Shown here: positions 1 through 9,129 of the stretch, piece by piece
Position numbering within the stretch: the first letter of the stretch is position 1
Layout of the letters: the number at the start of each line of letters is the position of its first letter
Origin: Vibrio sp. CB1-14
Lineage (GTDB): Bacteria > Pseudomonadota > Gammaproteobacteria > Enterobacterales > Vibrionaceae
Direction: 5' to 3'
DNA: 64,000 nt
Assembly (NCBI RefSeq): GCF_040412085.2
Contig: NZ_CP115921.1
Location: 558,001 to 622,000 of the forward strand
The notes under the pieces: model-generated
Database searches by the model: none
What the model was told of the DNA's origin: nothing
The model's input: only the letters and a program-made list of their open reading frames with translations
Position numbers and translations under genes: made by a program

Positions 1-286
1 CCGCATGACCGATCATGCTATCTTCACCGTCCAAAAGGACGAAATCAACTCCCCAAGTGTCAACCCCCAATGCCGAGGGTTGTTTCCCCTGCTCTACACA
101 CTTTCGCAGACCAGTGATTATTTCAGAAAACAGATAGTCTAGATCCCAACAGAGCTGCACACCTACTTGGTAAATTTGATTGTTAAACCTATGAATTTCT
201 TCTACCTTTAGCTTGCCATTGTCTAAATGACCCAGCAGATGTCGTCCGCTTGATGCACCAATATCAACCGCCAAAAAGTAATTCAT
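1..286 (-). CDS. rhaB: Rhamnulokinase, N-terminal part (runs off the window)
   Basis: Only the first 95 codons are present; the rest lies beyond position 1. The protein opens MNYFLAVDIGASSGRHLLGH, the phosphate-1 loop of FGGY sugar kinases in the form typical of rhamnulokinase, and continues with GVDTWGVDFVLLDG, also characteristic of RhaB. RhaB phosphorylates L-rhamnulose to L-rhamnulose-1-phosphate in the cytoplasm. The ATG is preceded by a strong GGAGG seven bases upstream. It is divergent from an AraC-family gene that is a natural candidate regulator. Identification rests on the N-terminus only. Confidence 0.85.
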   Translation of the reverse strand, partial: MNYFLAVDIGASSGRHLLGHLDNGKLKVEEIHRFNNQIYQVGVQLCWDLDYLFSEIITGLRKCVEQGKQPSALGVDTWGVDFVLLDGEDSMIGHA

Positions 287-624
287 TACAACCTCCGATG
301 CTTACTGATCGTGTATTTTAATTGGCAATATCTAACCAATAAATACAAAGGTTTGCACTCTAAAACATCATTTTTTGCTCGACATATACGACGATTTTTT
401 ACATGCGATGTTGTCGTTATCACTACCGTGACCAGCACCCAATAATTTATCGTTCTCGTCTCCTTATTGTTGACCAAAATCACAATTAAACCACTGGTTC
501 AAATTTTTTTTGGTTTTGAGTGTATATTTGGATTGGATACGATGTGTGGCAAATCTTGATCGTAAGTAAGTCAAAGTTTGCATCACACTACAGGGGTAGA
601 ACTGAGCACTGAGTGAGGTTGATT
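287..624. promoter_or_regulatory. Divergent promoter region, rhaB / AraC gene
   Basis: AT-rich 338-bp gap between two divergent genes. It must hold both promoters and, by analogy with other rhamnose loci, AraC-protein and CRP sites, but I could not pick a convincing CRP palindrome or AraC-type direct repeat by eye. No protein-coding ORF here looks real. Confidence 0.4.
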
Positions 625-1584
625 ATGGATAGAGGGCTGTATGACTTCATGGAAAAAATGAAGTCTACCAATTTTGAGGAAGAGGGTATCATCCATAAGA
701 AATCTGGTATCGATAGTAGCATTTTTACCGATAGATACCGTAACGTAATATCCTTTGATAAGGTGTGCCCTTCTGGAAAAATGATATCTATCAGGAAGCA
801 TACTCGTTTTATACACTACCCTGCGCACAGCCATGACTATGTTGAGATATGTTATGTCTTAAACGGAAAGTCAGTGCAAGTAGTCGAAAATGAAGAAGTA
901 GAGCTTTTAAAGGGAGATCTCTTGTTTTTGGGGCCCGGTGTCACTCACGAAATATACCCGACCGGTGATGATGATATAATAGTAAATTTTATAATTCACA
1001 AGAAGTTCTTCAGCTATATATTTGAATTCATCAATGAATCTTGTAATTTATCTAACTTCTTTACCGATGTAGTCTTCAAGAAATCCGCTACTTCAGCACT
1101 TATTTTTTCTACCAAAGGAAAAAGCCGACTTGAGGGGTCTCTTAATGAAATGCTATCAGAACTTGATGGTAATGAAGATTTAATGGAGCCTCGCGTCAAG
1201 TTCTTGCTTGGTATCCTTGTGCTTGACCTAACACAAGAAGATCCGAAAAGAATTGAAAAGGTTTCCTATGATCAAGGTGTTCTCTGTAAAGTCATTACTT
1301 ATATGGAGAGGAACCTAAAAACGGCCAACTTGAATGAGATTTCTGATCAGCTAAAAATGAAAAACTATAATTTGTCCAAGCTAATTAAAAAAGAAAGTGG
1401 AGTGACATTTAACAACCTGCTTAGGGAAATTAGGTTCAATAAATTCTGTGAGATTATTAAGATTCGGAATATAAGCATTAACGATCTCGCAATAGAGGTG
1501 GGTTTTTCGAATACCAGTGACTTCTATAAGAAGTTTAAAGCCAAGTTTGGAGTCTCTCCTAGAGAGTATCGTAATACTCATTGA
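625..1584 (+). CDS. AraC-family transcriptional regulator with cupin sensor domain
   Basis: 319-residue cytoplasmic regulator. The N-terminal half contains a cupin-like sugar-sensing region (HYPAHSHDYVEICYVLNG, then GDLLFLGPGVTHEI), and the last ~100 residues form two AraC helix-turn-helix motifs ending in the signature DLAIEVGFSNTSDFYKKFKA then FGVSPREYR. Start chosen at 625 because GAGG sits six bases before that ATG; an in-frame GTG at 613 has no such site. It is divergent from rhaB and convergent with a GH88 gene, so it probably activates the rhamnose/oligosaccharide genes. It is longer than E. coli RhaS/RhaR (~280 residues), so I do not name it. Confidence 0.85.
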   Translation: MDRGLYDFMEKMKSTNFEEEGIIHKKSGIDSSIFTDRYRNVISFDKVCPSGKMISIRKHTRFIHYPAHSHDYVEICYVLNGKSVQVVENEEVELLKGDLLFLGPGVTHEIYPTGDDDIIVNFIIHKKFFSYIFEFINESCNLSNFFTDVVFKKSATSALIFSTKGKSRLEGSLNEMLSELDGNEDLMEPRVKFLLGILVLDLTQEDPKRIEKVSYDQGVLCKVITYMERNLKTANLNEISDQLKMKNYNLSKLIKKESGVTFNNLLREIRFNKFCEIIKIRNISINDLAIEVGFSNTSDFYKKFKAKFGVSPREYRNTH

Positions 1585-1676
1585 TTCTTAGTTTTACTAC
1601 AATCCTATTTTTTATGGTTTTGTTTAATCGGTTCTTTCTAATCAACTAAGAGTCACATTCAAATCAAAGTGAAAAC

Positions 1677-1709
1677 AAGAACGCCCGATACTATATATCG
1701 GGCGTTCTT
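1677..1709. terminator. Bidirectional terminator between AraC gene and GH88 gene
   Basis: Perfect 14-bp inverted repeat (arms 1677-1690 and 1696-1709, 5-nt loop) between convergent genes; GC-rich core CGCCCGATA with A-rich/T-rich flanks on both sides. Confidence 0.8.
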
Positions 1710-1752
1710 GTTCATGTATCTTAATTTAGAGTTTACTTTTCATTACTAATTA

Positions 1753-2919
1753 TCAGATCGCTGTTTCTTCTGCGATCGATGCTTCTTTCTCAGACGATAG
1801 CTTTGTCACCAGTTTCGATAAAGCTTCTACAAAGTAGTAGTCACCATAAATCAAGGAGCAATTGACACCCAAGCCTTTAGGGCAATTAAACGCCCCGCCA
1901 GTCAAAATTCCTTGCTGGCCATCGTCCCCTACCGTACAGTAGTTGTCATAAAGACTCTTTAGGATTCGATTAGCGGCATCAAAGTAATGTGCTTTCTTTG
2001 TTTCATCTTCAATAAGCTCAGAGATGAGAAGCATACCGCTCGCAGCACACGCTGCGGCCGAGGTATCTCTTGGCGTATTTTCATCCCTTGGACTTCTAAA
2101 GTCCCAATGTGGAACTGAATCTTCTGGTAACTGATCAATAAAGAAATCAGCGGTTCTCATGGCCGCTTCAAGGTATCTTGGCTCTTTGGTATATTTATAA
2201 CTCAGTGCACAGCCATGAACTGCCCACGATGCGCCTCTACTCCAAGCTGAGTCCTCATTGTAACCTTGACCACCGTAGTAACTTTTTACATCGCCAGTCA
2301 TATAGTCAAACTCAACCATATGCCTTACTGAACCATCTGGCCGAATAAACTCTTTAAGCACTGTATCAGCATGCGCCATGGCAATCAGTTTGAACCGCGG
2401 TGCATCGAGTTGATCGGCAGCCCAGTACAGAAGGGGCAAGTTCATCATGCTGTCGATAATACTCAAACCTCTCGGGTCTGCAGCACTTACATCATTCTTG
2501 TTCCAAGCAGTTAAGAAACGCCCATTGATATTAAATCGGCTTGCCAAATGGCTTGCGGCTCTAAGTGCGCGATTTTTAGAGCGCTCGTTGCCAAACAATT
2601 CATACTGTTTGATCGAAGTAAGTTGCCACATAAAGCCAACATCATGGTGGATATTAACATATTCATCGAGTGAGCCATCCATGGTCTTCTCACGTGCTAT
2701 GGCAATGTCTTTGAACGGTTGGTAGTGCTCTTTCTCATACAGCAACCACAGCAAGCCAGGCCAAAAGCCGACAACCCACGCCCAAGGTGCGTGGGTATCT
2801 TCATAACAACCTTCCGATGTCATGGAAGGAAACTGTACTGAAATGTCTTCGCTGGTAAATTTGACTTTCTCAAACACACTTTTCCAAGCATCATTTGCCC
2901 ACGTTTTCTCTGAATCCAT
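1753..2919 (-). CDS. GH88-family unsaturated glucuronyl hydrolase
   Basis: 388-residue protein resembling d-4,5-unsaturated beta-glucuronyl hydrolases, which remove the unsaturated uronate left at the non-reducing end by polysaccharide lyases. Diagnostic motifs: HHDVGFMW (Asp about residue 93) and LSIIDSMMNLPLLYWA (Asp about residue 156), corresponding to the two active-site Asp of the family; then GYNEDSAWSRGASW and RDTSAAACAASGMLLIS typical of the (alpha/alpha)6 barrel. No signal peptide, so cytoplasmic. The ATG at 2919 is chosen because AGAGGG lies just upstream; an ORF extension to 2985 adds an unrelated N-terminus. Next to rhaB, it suggests breakdown of a rhamnose-uronate glycan such as ulvan or rhamnogalacturonan; GH105 is a less likely alternative. 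Confidence 0.85.
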   Translation of the reverse strand: MDSEKTWANDAWKSVFEKVKFTSEDISVQFPSMTSEGCYEDTHAPWAWVVGFWPGLLWLLYEKEHYQPFKDIAIAREKTMDGSLDEYVNIHHDVGFMWQLTSIKQYELFGNERSKNRALRAASHLASRFNINGRFLTAWNKNDVSAADPRGLSIIDSMMNLPLLYWAADQLDAPRFKLIAMAHADTVLKEFIRPDGSVRHMVEFDYMTGDVKSYYGGQGYNEDSAWSRGASWAVHGCALSYKYTKEPRYLEAAMRTADFFIDQLPEDSVPHWDFRSPRDENTPRDTSAAACAASGMLLISELIEDETKKAHYFDAANRILKSLYDNYCTVGDDGQQGILTGGAFNCPKGLGVNCSLIYGDYYFVEALSKLVTKLSSEKEASIAEETAI

Positions 2920-3289
2920 TGCTATCCCTCTACTTCTTTCGGTGATAATTGCATTAAGTTTATAGGTCAAATATAGGGTAATCACCTTGGAAAAAACATG
3001 TCTGTTTTTGGTGTAATCAGGGATGATTTTTGCGATGGTCGGTGTGTTTGATTAAGTAGATCGGAGAATACTTCTGCATAGGTCACTCCTTAGAACCATA
3101 GCCCTGCCCTGTCCTTTTACCCCACTTTTAATCTAAACACTTTTGGTCTTTCTTATTGAATGGCTTATCTATCTGATATAAAAAACCTCCGACTAAAATA
3201 TACTTAGCCGGAGGTTAAAGACGATCAATCTTTGTGTATATGATCAGACTTTATTGTCTTCCTACATCAAAAAGAGATTTCTCGAAGCC
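2920..3289. other. Intergenic region, GH88 gene to glmS
   Basis: 370 bp without a gene. It holds the GH88 promoter side and the glmS terminator (separate entry). Nothing else recognisable. Confidence 0.5.
3184..3216 (-). terminator. Intrinsic terminator of glmS
   Basis: Inverted repeat with 13-bp arms (3184-3196 and 3204-3216, one G-U pair on the minus strand) followed on the minus strand by a run of T. Lies about 75 bp after the glmS stop. Confidence 0.85.
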
Positions 3290-5122
3290 TTACTCAACCG
3301 TCACCGCTTTCGCTAGGTTACGTGGTTGGTCAACGTCAGTACCTTTGATCAATGCCACATGGTAAGACAGTAGCTGCATTGGCACTGTGTAGTAGATTGG
3401 CGCAATGATGTCGTCTACATGAGGCATTTGAATGATCTTCATGTTTTCGTCGCCTTCGAAGCCCGCTTTCTCGTCCGCAAATACATAGAGCAGACCGCCA
3501 CGTGCACGTACTTCTTCGATATTTGACTTGAGCTTCTCTAGCAAATCGTTAGTTGGTGCGACAACCACAACTGGCATGTCTGCATCGATTAGCGCTAGGG
3601 GACCGTGCTTAAGTTCACCCGCTGCGTATGCTTCAGCGTGGATGTACGAAATCTCTTTAAGTTTTAGAGATGCCTCCATCGCGATAGGGTAGTACTCGCC
3701 ACGACCTAAGAATAGTGTGTGGTGCTTGTCGGCGAAGTCTGTTGCTAGTGCTTCGATTTCTTTATCGAACGCTAGCGCTTTCTCGATGTTTGCAGGCAGT
3801 TCGTGTAGTGACTTAACGATTTCTGCTTCACGCTCTTCTGTCATGCGATCTTGAAGGCGAGCAATAGACACAACCATCATCAGCATTGCTGCTAGCTGAG
3901 TGGTGAATGCTTTGGTTGAAGCAACACCGATCTCTGTACCCGCGCGAGTCATGAATGCAAAGTCCGACTCACGAACCAAAGAAGAGCCCGCTACGTTACA
4001 GATAGTCATTGCAGACATGTAACCTTTCTCTTTCGCAAGGCGAAGTGCTGCTAGCGTATCGGCTGTTTCACCAGACTGTGAAAGCGTCACAAGTAGGCTG
4101 TTAGGACGAACAACGAAGTCACGGTAACGGAACTCAGACGCGATTTCTACGTCACAACTTACGCCAGCGATAGACTCAAACCAGTAGCGAGCCGCCATAC
4201 CAGAGTTGTATGAAGTACCACATGCGATGATTTGAACGTGCTCAACCTTCTTAAGGATATCAACCGCGTTAACACCAATAGCTTCAGTTACTACTGCTTT
4301 GTCAGTAACACGACCTTCCATTGTGTTAATAAGCGCGCGAGGCTGCTCGAAGATCTCTTTTTGCATGAAGTGGCGGTATTGACCTTTGTCACCTGCGTCA
4401 TGTTCAGCATTAGATTCAGTGATCTCGCGCTCTACAGGGTTACCATCTACATCAAGAACCTTGACGTCGCGACGAGTGATCTCAGCGACATCGCCTTCTT
4501 CTAGGTACATGAAGCGACGAGTCACGCTAAGAAGCGCAAGTTGGTCAGAAGCTAGGAAGTTTTCACCAACACCAAAACCGATAACGATTGGGCTACCAGA
4601 ACGAGCGGCAACGATACGGCTTGGGTCTTTACGGTCAACAACAACAGTACCGTAAGCACCGTCAAGTTGAGCTGCGGTTTTTTGTAGCGCTTCAACCAGT
4701 GTTTCTGACGTGCGACGTTCCCACTCAACTAGGTGAGCGATTACTTCTGTATCTGTTTGAGATTGGAACACATAACCACGCTCTTGAAGTGTTGCACGCA
4801 GTTCTTCGTGGTTTTCGATGATGCCGTTGTGTACAACCGCGATATCACCAGATTCGTGTGGGTGAGCGTTCGCTTCAGATGGTTCACCGTGCGTTGCCCA
4901 GCGTGTGTGTGCGATACCTGTACCGCCTGTCACATCTTGTGCATCAACGGCATCAGCAAGCTCTTGAACCTTACCTAGGCGACGAACGCGCTTAAGCTCT
5001 AAATCAGCATCAACAACGGCTACACCCGCTGAATCATATCCACGGTACTCCAGACGGCGTAGACCCTCTACCAAAATTTCCGCTACGTCTCGTTGTGCTA
5101 CCGCACCTACGATTCCACACAT
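3290..5122 (-). CDS. glmS: Glutamine-fructose-6-phosphate aminotransferase (isomerizing)
   Basis: 610 residues, the usual length for GlmS, which makes glucosamine-6-phosphate from fructose-6-phosphate and glutamine, the first step of UDP-GlcNAc synthesis for peptidoglycan and LPS. The N-terminal nucleophile Cys2 is present (MCGIVGAV), followed by the class II glutaminase domain ([22 protein letters not shown]), and two SIS isomerase domains ([39 protein letters not shown]), with the C-terminal LAKAVTVE tail. It follows a DeoR regulator by 72 bp on the same strand. No glmS ribozyme is visible in the 5' gap, as expected for gammaproteobacteria. Confidence 0.97.
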   Translation of the reverse strand: MCGIVGAVAQRDVAEILVEGLRRLEYRGYDSAGVAVVDADLELKRVRRLGKVQELADAVDAQDVTGGTGIAHTRWATHGEPSEANAHPHESGDIAVVHNGIIENHEELRATLQERGYVFQSQTDTEVIAHLVEWERRTSETLVEALQKTAAQLDGAYGTVVVDRKDPSRIVAARSGSPIVIGFGVGENFLASDQLALLSVTRRFMYLEEGDVAEITRRDVKVLDVDGNPVEREITESNAEHDAGDKGQYRHFMQKEIFEQPRALINTMEGRVTDKAVVTEAIGVNAVDILKKVEHVQIIACGTSYNSGMAARYWFESIAGVSCDVEIASEFRYRDFVVRPNSLLVTLSQSGETADTLAALRLAKEKGYMSAMTICNVAGSSLVRESDFAFMTRAGTEIGVASTKAFTTQLAAMLMMVVSIARLQDRMTEEREAEIVKSLHELPANIEKALAFDKEIEALATDFADKHHTLFLGRGEYYPIAMEASLKLKEISYIHAEAYAAGELKHGPLALIDADMPVVVVAPTNDLLEKLKSNIEEVRARGGLLYVFADEKAGFEGDENMKIIQMPHVDDIIAPIYYTVPMQLLSYHVALIKGTDVDQPRNLAKAVTVE

Positions 5123-5194
5123 ATCAATTCTCCATTTTTAGTTTCTGTTTCCCTCTATGAACGCAAGCAAGTCAATAAAAGAGGGATAATTCGT

Positions 5195-5962
5195 TTAAGC
5201 GCAAATCACCTTTACGCCATTAGATTCAATTTGAGCTTTCTGCTCTTTTGTTAAGCCTTGATCGGTCACCAGCACATCAATGGCATCCCACGCTAATTCT
5301 AGATTAGGAATTTTTCGGCCAATTTTCTCGGATTCAATCATGACGACGACTTCGCGAGCGACTTCGGCCATCACATTACTTAAGCCAATTAACTCGTTAA
5401 ACGTCGTTGTGCCACGGGCTAAGTCGACACCATCTGCACCGATAAACAGCTGGTCAAAATCGTAGGAACGCAGAACGGATTCGGCGACCTTGCCTTGGAA
5501 AGACTCGGAATGCGCATCCCACGTACCACCTGTCATCAGCAGCGTAGGTTCGTTTTCCAGCTCATTAATCGCATTCGCAAGAGAAAGTGAATTGGTCATC
5601 ACAACCAAACCTTTTTTATCCCCCAAGCGAGAGACCAAAGCGCCGGTTGTACTGCCGCAGTCGACCACAATGCGGTAGTGATCGTTAATCAAAGCGACAG
5701 CAGCTTCGGCAATCTTATCTTTCGTTTCAGAGGTAGCGACCGACTCACTCAGCACTTCGTCGACCGCCTCTTGTGGAAGCGAAACCGCACCGCCATAGCG
5801 ACGCAGTAGCTGACCGTTTTTTTCAAGCGAAGTAAGATCTTTTCGAATCGTCACCTCAGAGGTATCGAAAAGAGCCGATAGCTCTTCAACACTGACTTCG
5901 CCGCGTTCTTGTACAAGCTGGGCGATGGAATGGCGTCGAACCTGAGTATTACGTTTTTTCAC
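5195..5962 (-). CDS. DeoR-family transcriptional regulator upstream of glmS
   Basis: 255 residues. N-terminal winged helix-turn-helix with the DeoR signature (RHSIAQLVQERGEVSVEELS, then TIRKDLTSLEKNGQLLRRYGG), followed by the DeoR C-terminal sensor fold (RIVVDCGSTTGALVSRL, GGTWDAHSESFQG, FIGADGVD). These sensors bind phosphorylated sugars, so regulation of glmS by an amino-sugar phosphate is plausible. The gene precedes glmS on the same strand, an arrangement I recall from other vibrios; whether it represses glmS is inference. Confidence 0.88.
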   Translation of the reverse strand: MKKRNTQVRRHSIAQLVQERGEVSVEELSALFDTSEVTIRKDLTSLEKNGQLLRRYGGAVSLPQEAVDEVLSESVATSETKDKIAEAAVALINDHYRIVVDCGSTTGALVSRLGDKKGLVVMTNSLSLANAINELENEPTLLMTGGTWDAHSESFQGKVAESVLRSYDFDQLFIGADGVDLARGTTTFNELIGLSNVMAEVAREVVVMIESEKIGRKIPNLELAWDAIDVLVTDQGLTKEQKAQIESNGVKVICA

Positions 5963-6133
5963 TTTAACTTTCGCTTCAAAACTTAACTGATGCGAAAATT
6001 ATTTCACAACGTAAGTTAACAAGCAAGATTTGCGGTGTTTTATTTATAAGAACGCATTTGGACGACCATTTTTTGTATAGATAAGTTTCGTTTCGAAACA
6101 AATGGAGAATTCAGTATGTGCCATGGCTAATGG

Positions 6134-7018
6134 TCAACGTAAGTCTAGGATTTTGCTGATCAACCATTGAGTCGAGTCATGATAATCATATAGCTTGTGT
6201 GACAAGATACTCACCCGCAAAGGCGGAACGTCATCAGGCAATAAGATAATCTTTAGCGGTAACATTTTTACAAGCTGTTTAGCAACATTCGAAGGGGCGC
6301 AGAATAGCAGACCACTTTCAGCACAGATCATTCCCCCCACTGCGTAGCTCTGGGCTATCATCTGAATGTTTCTATGCAGTCCATGTTCTTTCAACCAATT
6401 GTCGATCACATCGGAGCCATTTGAGACGACTGGTAGATGAACTTGAGGGCTTGCGGCAAACTCGACCAACGAAAGCTCATCGCCGACATCACTGTCCTTT
6501 GGCGCCAAACAAACATAGGGATCGGTTATCCACGCGTACTTGTTGAAGTTAAGTGGTACCTTTTGTACATCATCGAATCCTATGTAGAGATCGAGGCGGC
6601 CACTCTCTACTCGCTCCATTTTTATATGCTCTGAATTGATATCAACAGCAACCCGAATATTCGGAGCCTTCGCGGAAAAATCCTTGGCTAGCTTTGGCAT
6701 GGCGATGAACTCAAAGTAATCGCATGCACCTATGTAATAGGTTTTCGAGTCAATGCTAGGGTCAAACGCCTTTTCGGTTTGTAAGGAGCGCTCTAGGGTG
6801 CGTATCCCTTGCCTCAATGCTGGAAGCAAGGTTTGTACAAATCGGGTGGGACTCATCCCATGGCTAGTGCGCACAAACAACTCATCGTTAAAGTGTTCTC
6901 GCAACTTTGACAGGGAATGACTTGCAGCCGACTGAGTAATAAACAGCCTTTTGGCCGCTCGAGTCATGTTCCTCTCATCATCTAATGCTATAAGAATTTT
7001 TAGTTGATTAATGTCCAT
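6134..7018 (-). CDS. LysR-family regulator, probably of the agmatine genes
   Basis: 294 residues from the ATG at 7018. It begins MDINQLKILIALDDERNMTRAAKRLFITQSAASHSLSKLREHF, a canonical LysR winged helix, followed by a periplasmic-binding-protein-like effector domain. An upstream in-frame ATG at 7093 would add 25 atypical residues; 7018 has AAGG about ten bases upstream and matches the family N-terminus. It is divergently transcribed from aguB, the classic layout for a LysR protein and its target operon, so agmatine or N-carbamoylputrescine is a likely co-inducer (inference). Confidence 0.85.
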   Translation of the reverse strand: MDINQLKILIALDDERNMTRAAKRLFITQSAASHSLSKLREHFNDELFVRTSHGMSPTRFVQTLLPALRQGIRTLERSLQTEKAFDPSIDSKTYYIGACDYFEFIAMPKLAKDFSAKAPNIRVAVDINSEHIKMERVESGRLDLYIGFDDVQKVPLNFNKYAWITDPYVCLAPKDSDVGDELSLVEFAASPQVHLPVVSNGSDVIDNWLKEHGLHRNIQMIAQSYAVGGMICAESGLLFCAPSNVAKQLVKMLPLKIILLPDDVPPLRVSILSHKLYDYHDSTQWLISKILDLR

Positions 7019-7148
7019 TGAGTGCCTTGCTAAGCAATTAGAAATCCATTCTCTGTTATGAATGTGGCTCATAACTTTATGACAATATAACATTATATTG
7101 ATAATAGTACCGGAGTTACATTGTTATTAATCAAGGAGATAAATAACA

Positions 7149-8039
7149 ATGAAAAAAGTAACCGTTGCAATTACACAGATGGCTTGTCGTTGGGATGCGC
7201 AAACAAACCTCATCCAAGCAGAGCAACTTGTTCGCGCCGCTGCAAAAGATGGGGCACAAATCATACTATTGCAGGAGTTGTTTGAGACGCCGTACTTCTG
7301 TATCGATATAAACCTAGAGCATTTTGCTCTAGCCACCTCTGTTGACGACAACCCCGCCATACAGCACTTTTCTAAGCTTGCTAAAGAATTGAACGTGGTG
7401 CTACCGATTAGCTTCTATGAAAAAGCAGGCACTGTGCGCTATAACTCCATCGTGATAATCGATGCCGACGGTGCAAATCTTGGCGTATACCGTAAGACGC
7501 ATATTCCTGATACCTTTGGCTATCTAGAGAAGTACTATTTCTCACCTGGAGATACTGGCTTTAAGGTTTGGGACACCAAACATGCCAAGATAGGCGTCGG
7601 CATATGCTGGGATCAATGGTTCCCAGAGGCAGCACGAGACATGACACTGCAAGGGGCGGAACTTCTGCTCTACCCAACGGCTATTGGCTCGGAACCAAAA
7701 CAGCCAGAATTAGACTCTCAACCGCACTGGCAACGCGTCATGCAAGGACACTCAGCTGCGAACCAGATCCCGGTTATCGCCTCAAACCGAGTTGGCCGTG
7801 AAGTGGGCACTACGTCCGATACAGAGATCACTTTCTTTGGCTCATCATTTATTACCGACAACACTGGGGAGAAACTCCAAGAATTAAACCGAACAGAGAC
7901 GGGCTACCGATGCCAAACTCTCGATCTTGCCGATTATGAGCGTGAACGTGGCTCATGGGGGATCTTCCGTGATCGAGTGCCAGAGAAGTATCAACGAATT
8001 ATGACTCAAGACGGTCGAGTTAAAGAGGCACGTCTATGA
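7149..8039 (+). CDS. aguB: N-carbamoylputrescine amidase
   Basis: 296-residue nitrilase-superfamily enzyme that converts N-carbamoylputrescine to putrescine, CO2 and ammonia. The Glu-Lys-Cys triad is visible: LLQELFETPYFC (Glu), YRKTHIPD (Lys) and GVGICWDQWFPEAARDM (Cys). The insertion TAIGSEPKQPELDSQPHWQ is typical of AguB rather than other nitrilases. Start has AAGGAG eleven bases upstream. Its stop codon overlaps the aguA start (ATGA), so the two are translationally coupled. Confidence 0.95.
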   Translation: MKKVTVAITQMACRWDAQTNLIQAEQLVRAAAKDGAQIILLQELFETPYFCIDINLEHFALATSVDDNPAIQHFSKLAKELNVVLPISFYEKAGTVRYNSIVIIDADGANLGVYRKTHIPDTFGYLEKYYFSPGDTGFKVWDTKHAKIGVGICWDQWFPEAARDMTLQGAELLLYPTAIGSEPKQPELDSQPHWQRVMQGHSAANQIPVIASNRVGREVGTTSDTEITFFGSSFITDNTGEKLQELNRTETGYRCQTLDLADYERERGSWGIFRDRVPEKYQRIMTQDGRVKEARL

Positions 8040-9121
8040 TGTTAACCACGCCAAAGCAAGATGGCTTCTATATGCCAGGAGAGCATCAACCTCATGAAGC
8101 GGTTTGGTTGGGTTGGCCAGAGAGAACCGACACCTGGCCTTGGGGGGCGAAGTCAGCTCAAACAGCATTTGCCGATGTGGCCAACACCATTGCCGAGTAC
8201 ACCGATGTGACGGTATGCGCCTCAGCTGCTCAATTTGACCACGCTCGACTGCTATTAAATGACAATGTCCGCGTCACAGAAATGAGTATGAACGACGCTT
8301 GGTTTCGCGATATTGGCCCCACTTATCTCGTTAATAACGCAGGAGAGAGACGTGCCGTCGATTGGCAATTCAACGCTTGGGGGGGTCTCGTCGATGGGCT
8401 TTATTTCCCTTGGGATCTGGATGATGCTGTCGCCAGAAAAATCGCCAACAGTTATCAAGATAGGATTTACCGAGCACCACTGGTGCTTGAGGGTGGGTCT
8501 ATCCACTGTGATGGTGAAGGAACAATCTATACCACCAAAGAGTGCCTTCTGCATCCCAGCCGTAACCCCGACCTCAGCCAACAACAAATAGAGCACCACC
8601 TCAAACAATATCTTGGTGCAACAAAGGTGATTTGGTTAGATAAAGGACTATACGCGGATGACGATACCAACGGACACGTAGACAACTTATTGCACGTGGT
8701 TCGACCGGGAGAAATCGCACTGAGCTGGACTGAGGATGAGAGTGACCCCCAATACGCAATCTCGCAACAGGCATACCAGTTATTGAACTCTAGCCAAGAT
8801 GCACGAGGAAGGAATATCAAAGTGCACAAGCTGTCACTGCCCGAACCACAAACGATTCAACACCAAGAAGGGCTTGGCTTTGACGCTTGCGAGGGTATGG
8901 ATCGTCAAATCGGTACTCGACTGGCCGCCAGTTACGCTAACTTTTTGATAACCAACCAATTGGTACTCTATCCAAAGCTATGCGAAAGATCTGATCCACG
9001 CGCCCAAACAGAACTAACAGCAATGTTCCCCGATCATCAGGTCATAGGAATCGATGCTCGCGCGATATTACTCGGTGGTGGCAACATTCACTGTATTACA
9101 CAACAAATACCTAAAATCTGA
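8036..9121 (+). CDS. aguA: Agmatine deiminase
   Basis: 361-residue guanidino-group hydrolase that converts agmatine to N-carbamoylputrescine and ammonia, feeding AguB. Seen: MPGEHQPHEAVWLGWPERTDTWP-type N-terminus, NDAWFRDIGPTY, LVLEGGSIHCDGEGT, DDTNGHVDNL and the C-terminal LGGGNIHCITQQIP with the nucleophilic Cys. The first codons read ATGATG, and the first ATG overlaps the aguB stop. Permease gene follows after 8 bp, so aguB-aguA-permease is one operon for arginine/agmatine catabolism to putrescine. Confidence 0.96.
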   Translation: MMLTTPKQDGFYMPGEHQPHEAVWLGWPERTDTWPWGAKSAQTAFADVANTIAEYTDVTVCASAAQFDHARLLLNDNVRVTEMSMNDAWFRDIGPTYLVNNAGERRAVDWQFNAWGGLVDGLYFPWDLDDAVARKIANSYQDRIYRAPLVLEGGSIHCDGEGTIYTTKECLLHPSRNPDLSQQQIEHHLKQYLGATKVIWLDKGLYADDDTNGHVDNLLHVVRPGEIALSWTEDESDPQYAISQQAYQLLNSSQDARGRNIKVHKLSLPEPQTIQHQEGLGFDACEGMDRQIGTRLAASYANFLITNQLVLYPKLCERSDPRAQTELTAMFPDHQVIGIDARAILLGGGNIHCITQQIPKI

Positions 9122-9129
9122 GGTTTGAT

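Noticed and set aside
286..483. Minus-strand ORF upstream of rhaB
   Set aside because: No ribosome site, odd composition, lies in the divergent promoter region and overlaps the rhaB start.
5123..5194. glmS ribozyme in the glmS leader
   Set aside because: The gap is only 72 bp after a DeoR gene and lacks ribozyme structure; the ribozyme belongs to Gram-positives.
8255..8829. Long minus-strand ORFs inside aguA
   Set aside because: Antisense shadows of a well-supported agmatine deiminase gene; no family motifs.
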